Shown: positions 63,118 through 64,000 of the stretch, piece after piece
Layout: each line of letters starts with the position of its first letter
How positions within the stretch are numbered: position 1 is the stretch's first letter
DNA from: a bacterium
GTDB taxonomy: Bacteria; Pseudomonadota; Alphaproteobacteria; Rickettsiales; RI-342
DNA length: 64,000 nt
Assembly (NCBI GenBank): GCA_016124905.1
Contig: WGMV01000011.1
Coordinates: 18,673 to 82,672, forward strand
Reading direction: 5' to 3'
Program-made: the position numbers and the translations under genes
The notes under the pieces: generated by a model
Seen by the model: the letters and a program-made list of their open reading frames with translations, nothing else
What the model was told of the DNA's origin: nothing
Database searches by the model: none

Positions 63118-64000
63118 ATGCTCAATTTCATGCGCGATGCCTCCCAGTCCTTTGTTGTTAAGCTGTTGCTGATTGTCCTCATCGGCAGCTTCGCCTTCTG
63201 GGGCATTGGCGATGTGTTCAAGGGCGGCATGGGCAGCGTGGCGTCGGTGGGTAAGGCACGCATGAGCCAGGGCGAGTTTCAAATGGCCCTGAACGACGAG
63301 ATGCGCCGCTTCCAGCAGATGTTCCCCGGTCAGAAAACCCCGGACAATCTGCAACCCATGATGGCGCAGAACATCATCGGCCGCTTTGTGCAGCAAAACC
63401 TCATCTCGCAGGAAGCAGAGCGCCTGGGCATCGCCGTGACCGATCAGCAGGTGGTGGAAAACATTCAAAAGGACGAAGCCTTTCAGGAAAACGGCAAATA
63501 CAGCCCGCAAAAATACGTCGCCGCGCTGAACAACGTGAACCTGAGCGAAGCCAAATACCTCTCTATGCTGAAGCAGGAAATGCTCTCCCGCATGTTCATC
63601 GGCAACATGACCGGCACCCCCATCCCGCTGCCACAGCACGGCATGTATTATCAGCAGTTTCTGAACACCAAACACGAACTTGCCGTCATCACCATTCCCC
63701 ATGGTGTGGCCAGCACCGTGGCGGACCCCACGGCCGAGCAGCTTAAGGCCTTCTACGATAAGAACAAGGAAGGCTTCGCCACCGGCGAATACCGCGCCTT
63801 TGATGTCAGCTTCATCACCCACGATGCCGTGAAATCCGCCCCCGATGTGGATGAAAAAGCCATCGCCCATTATTATGACGAGCACAAGGACCTGTTCCAG
63901 GACGACAATGGCAAGCTGGAGCCGCTGGATGCCGTGCGCGGCCGTATTCGTGAAGAACTGGGCGACCTCAAAAATGACGACACGCTGCGCGCCATCGCCA
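63118..64000 (+). CDS. SurA/PpiD-like peptidyl-prolyl isomerase (N-terminal part)
   Basis: MLNFMRDASQSFVVKLLL then IVLIGSFAFWGIGDVFKGG give one membrane helix, followed by SurA-N-type helices (FQMALNDEMRRFQQMFPGQ, QPMMAQNIIGRFVQQNLIS). This matches the SurA_N_3 / PpiD topology of a membrane-anchored periplasmic chaperone for outer membrane proteins. AAGGA stands just before ATG 63118. The gene runs off the right edge, so the parvulin domain is not seen. In related genomes this gene sits upstream of trpE; here trpE could lie just beyond the window. Confidence 0.9.
   Translation, partial: MLNFMRDASQSFVVKLLLIVLIGSFAFWGIGDVFKGGMGSVASVGKARMSQGEFQMALNDEMRRFQQMFPGQKTPDNLQPMMAQNIIGRFVQQNLISQEAERLGIAVTDQQVVENIQKDEAFQENGKYSPQKYVAALNNVNLSEAKYLSMLKQEMLSRMFIGNMTGTPIPLPQHGMYYQQFLNTKHELAVITIPHGVASTVADPTAEQLKAFYDKNKEGFATGEYRAFDVSFITHDAVKSAPDVDEKAIAHYYDEHKDLFQDDNGKLEPLDAVRGRIREELGDLKNDDTLRAIA

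Overview
The window is a dense, mostly housekeeping stretch of an alphaproteobacterial chromosome, with high GC by eye and almost no gaps. The class assignment rests on several features. There is a GapR nucleoid protein, a YlxR/L7Ae-type fusion next to nusA, and a Cys-containing KdsA beside pyrG, secG and tpiA. A long minus-strand run (miaB, ybeZ, ybeY, corC, lnt, XRE, metK, trmB, rimP, nusA, ylxR, infB, rbfA, truB, rpsO, pnp) has the order usual in that class. LPS is implied by kdsA and lipoproteins by lnt, so the cell envelope is Gram-negative. I cannot name the genus.

Layout. 1-3.5 kb: partial DNA glycosylase, fumC, palindromic repeats, a frameshifted GIY-YIG gene and a lone pstS. 3.6-7.0 kb: pyrE-trpS-glycosyltransferase-flippase operon. 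7.1-9.5 kb: a CheY-like regulator, a helical partner and an orphan gene. 9.6 kb: tRNA-Ser(CGA). 9.7-15.7 kb: methyltransferase, a membrane protein, an EEP-domain protein, a YdjM-like protein and an OmpR/histidine kinase pair. 15.7-20.7 kb: unknown and secreted proteins plus a coupled TMEM165/CaCA cation exporter pair. 20.8-21.8 kb: a second copy of the regulator-partner module. 21.9-29.2 kb: putA, a kinase-like orphan, gapR, ydcH-like, ubiX, ccmC and mazG. 29.3-34.0 kb: a TPR lipoprotein and pyrB-GNAT-pyrC-pyrF. 34.0-35.3 kb: two unknown genes. 35.4-53.6 kb: the translation, RNA and envelope supercluster on the minus strand. 53.7-56.0 kb: ferredoxin, yaaA and a glycosyltransferase. 56.1-59.2 kb: trpGDC and DUF599. 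59.2-63.0 kb: kdsA-pyrG-secG-tpiA. 63.1 kb to the end: a PpiD-like chaperone.

Pyrimidine synthesis is strongly represented: pyrB, pyrC, pyrE and pyrF cover most of the path to UMP, and pyrG makes CTP. carAB and pyrD are not here. trpGDC lack trpE in the window.

The best candidate for an undescribed system is the duplicated two-gene module at 7148-8193 and 20764-21791. Each copy has a single-receiver protein ending in a GPDRRR tail, followed within 2-5 bases by a small helical protein carrying a PPDxxLKxKIG motif. Neither copy has an adjacent kinase. A kinase-like orphan at 25182-26186 has an H-box (HDMLDSLNAI) and is a possible phospho-partner. Other points of interest are a frameshifted nuclease gene, a Pho-box-like site before an unknown gene, an RBS buried in a terminator hairpin, several inverted-repeat families and a GNAT gene embedded between pyrB and pyrC.
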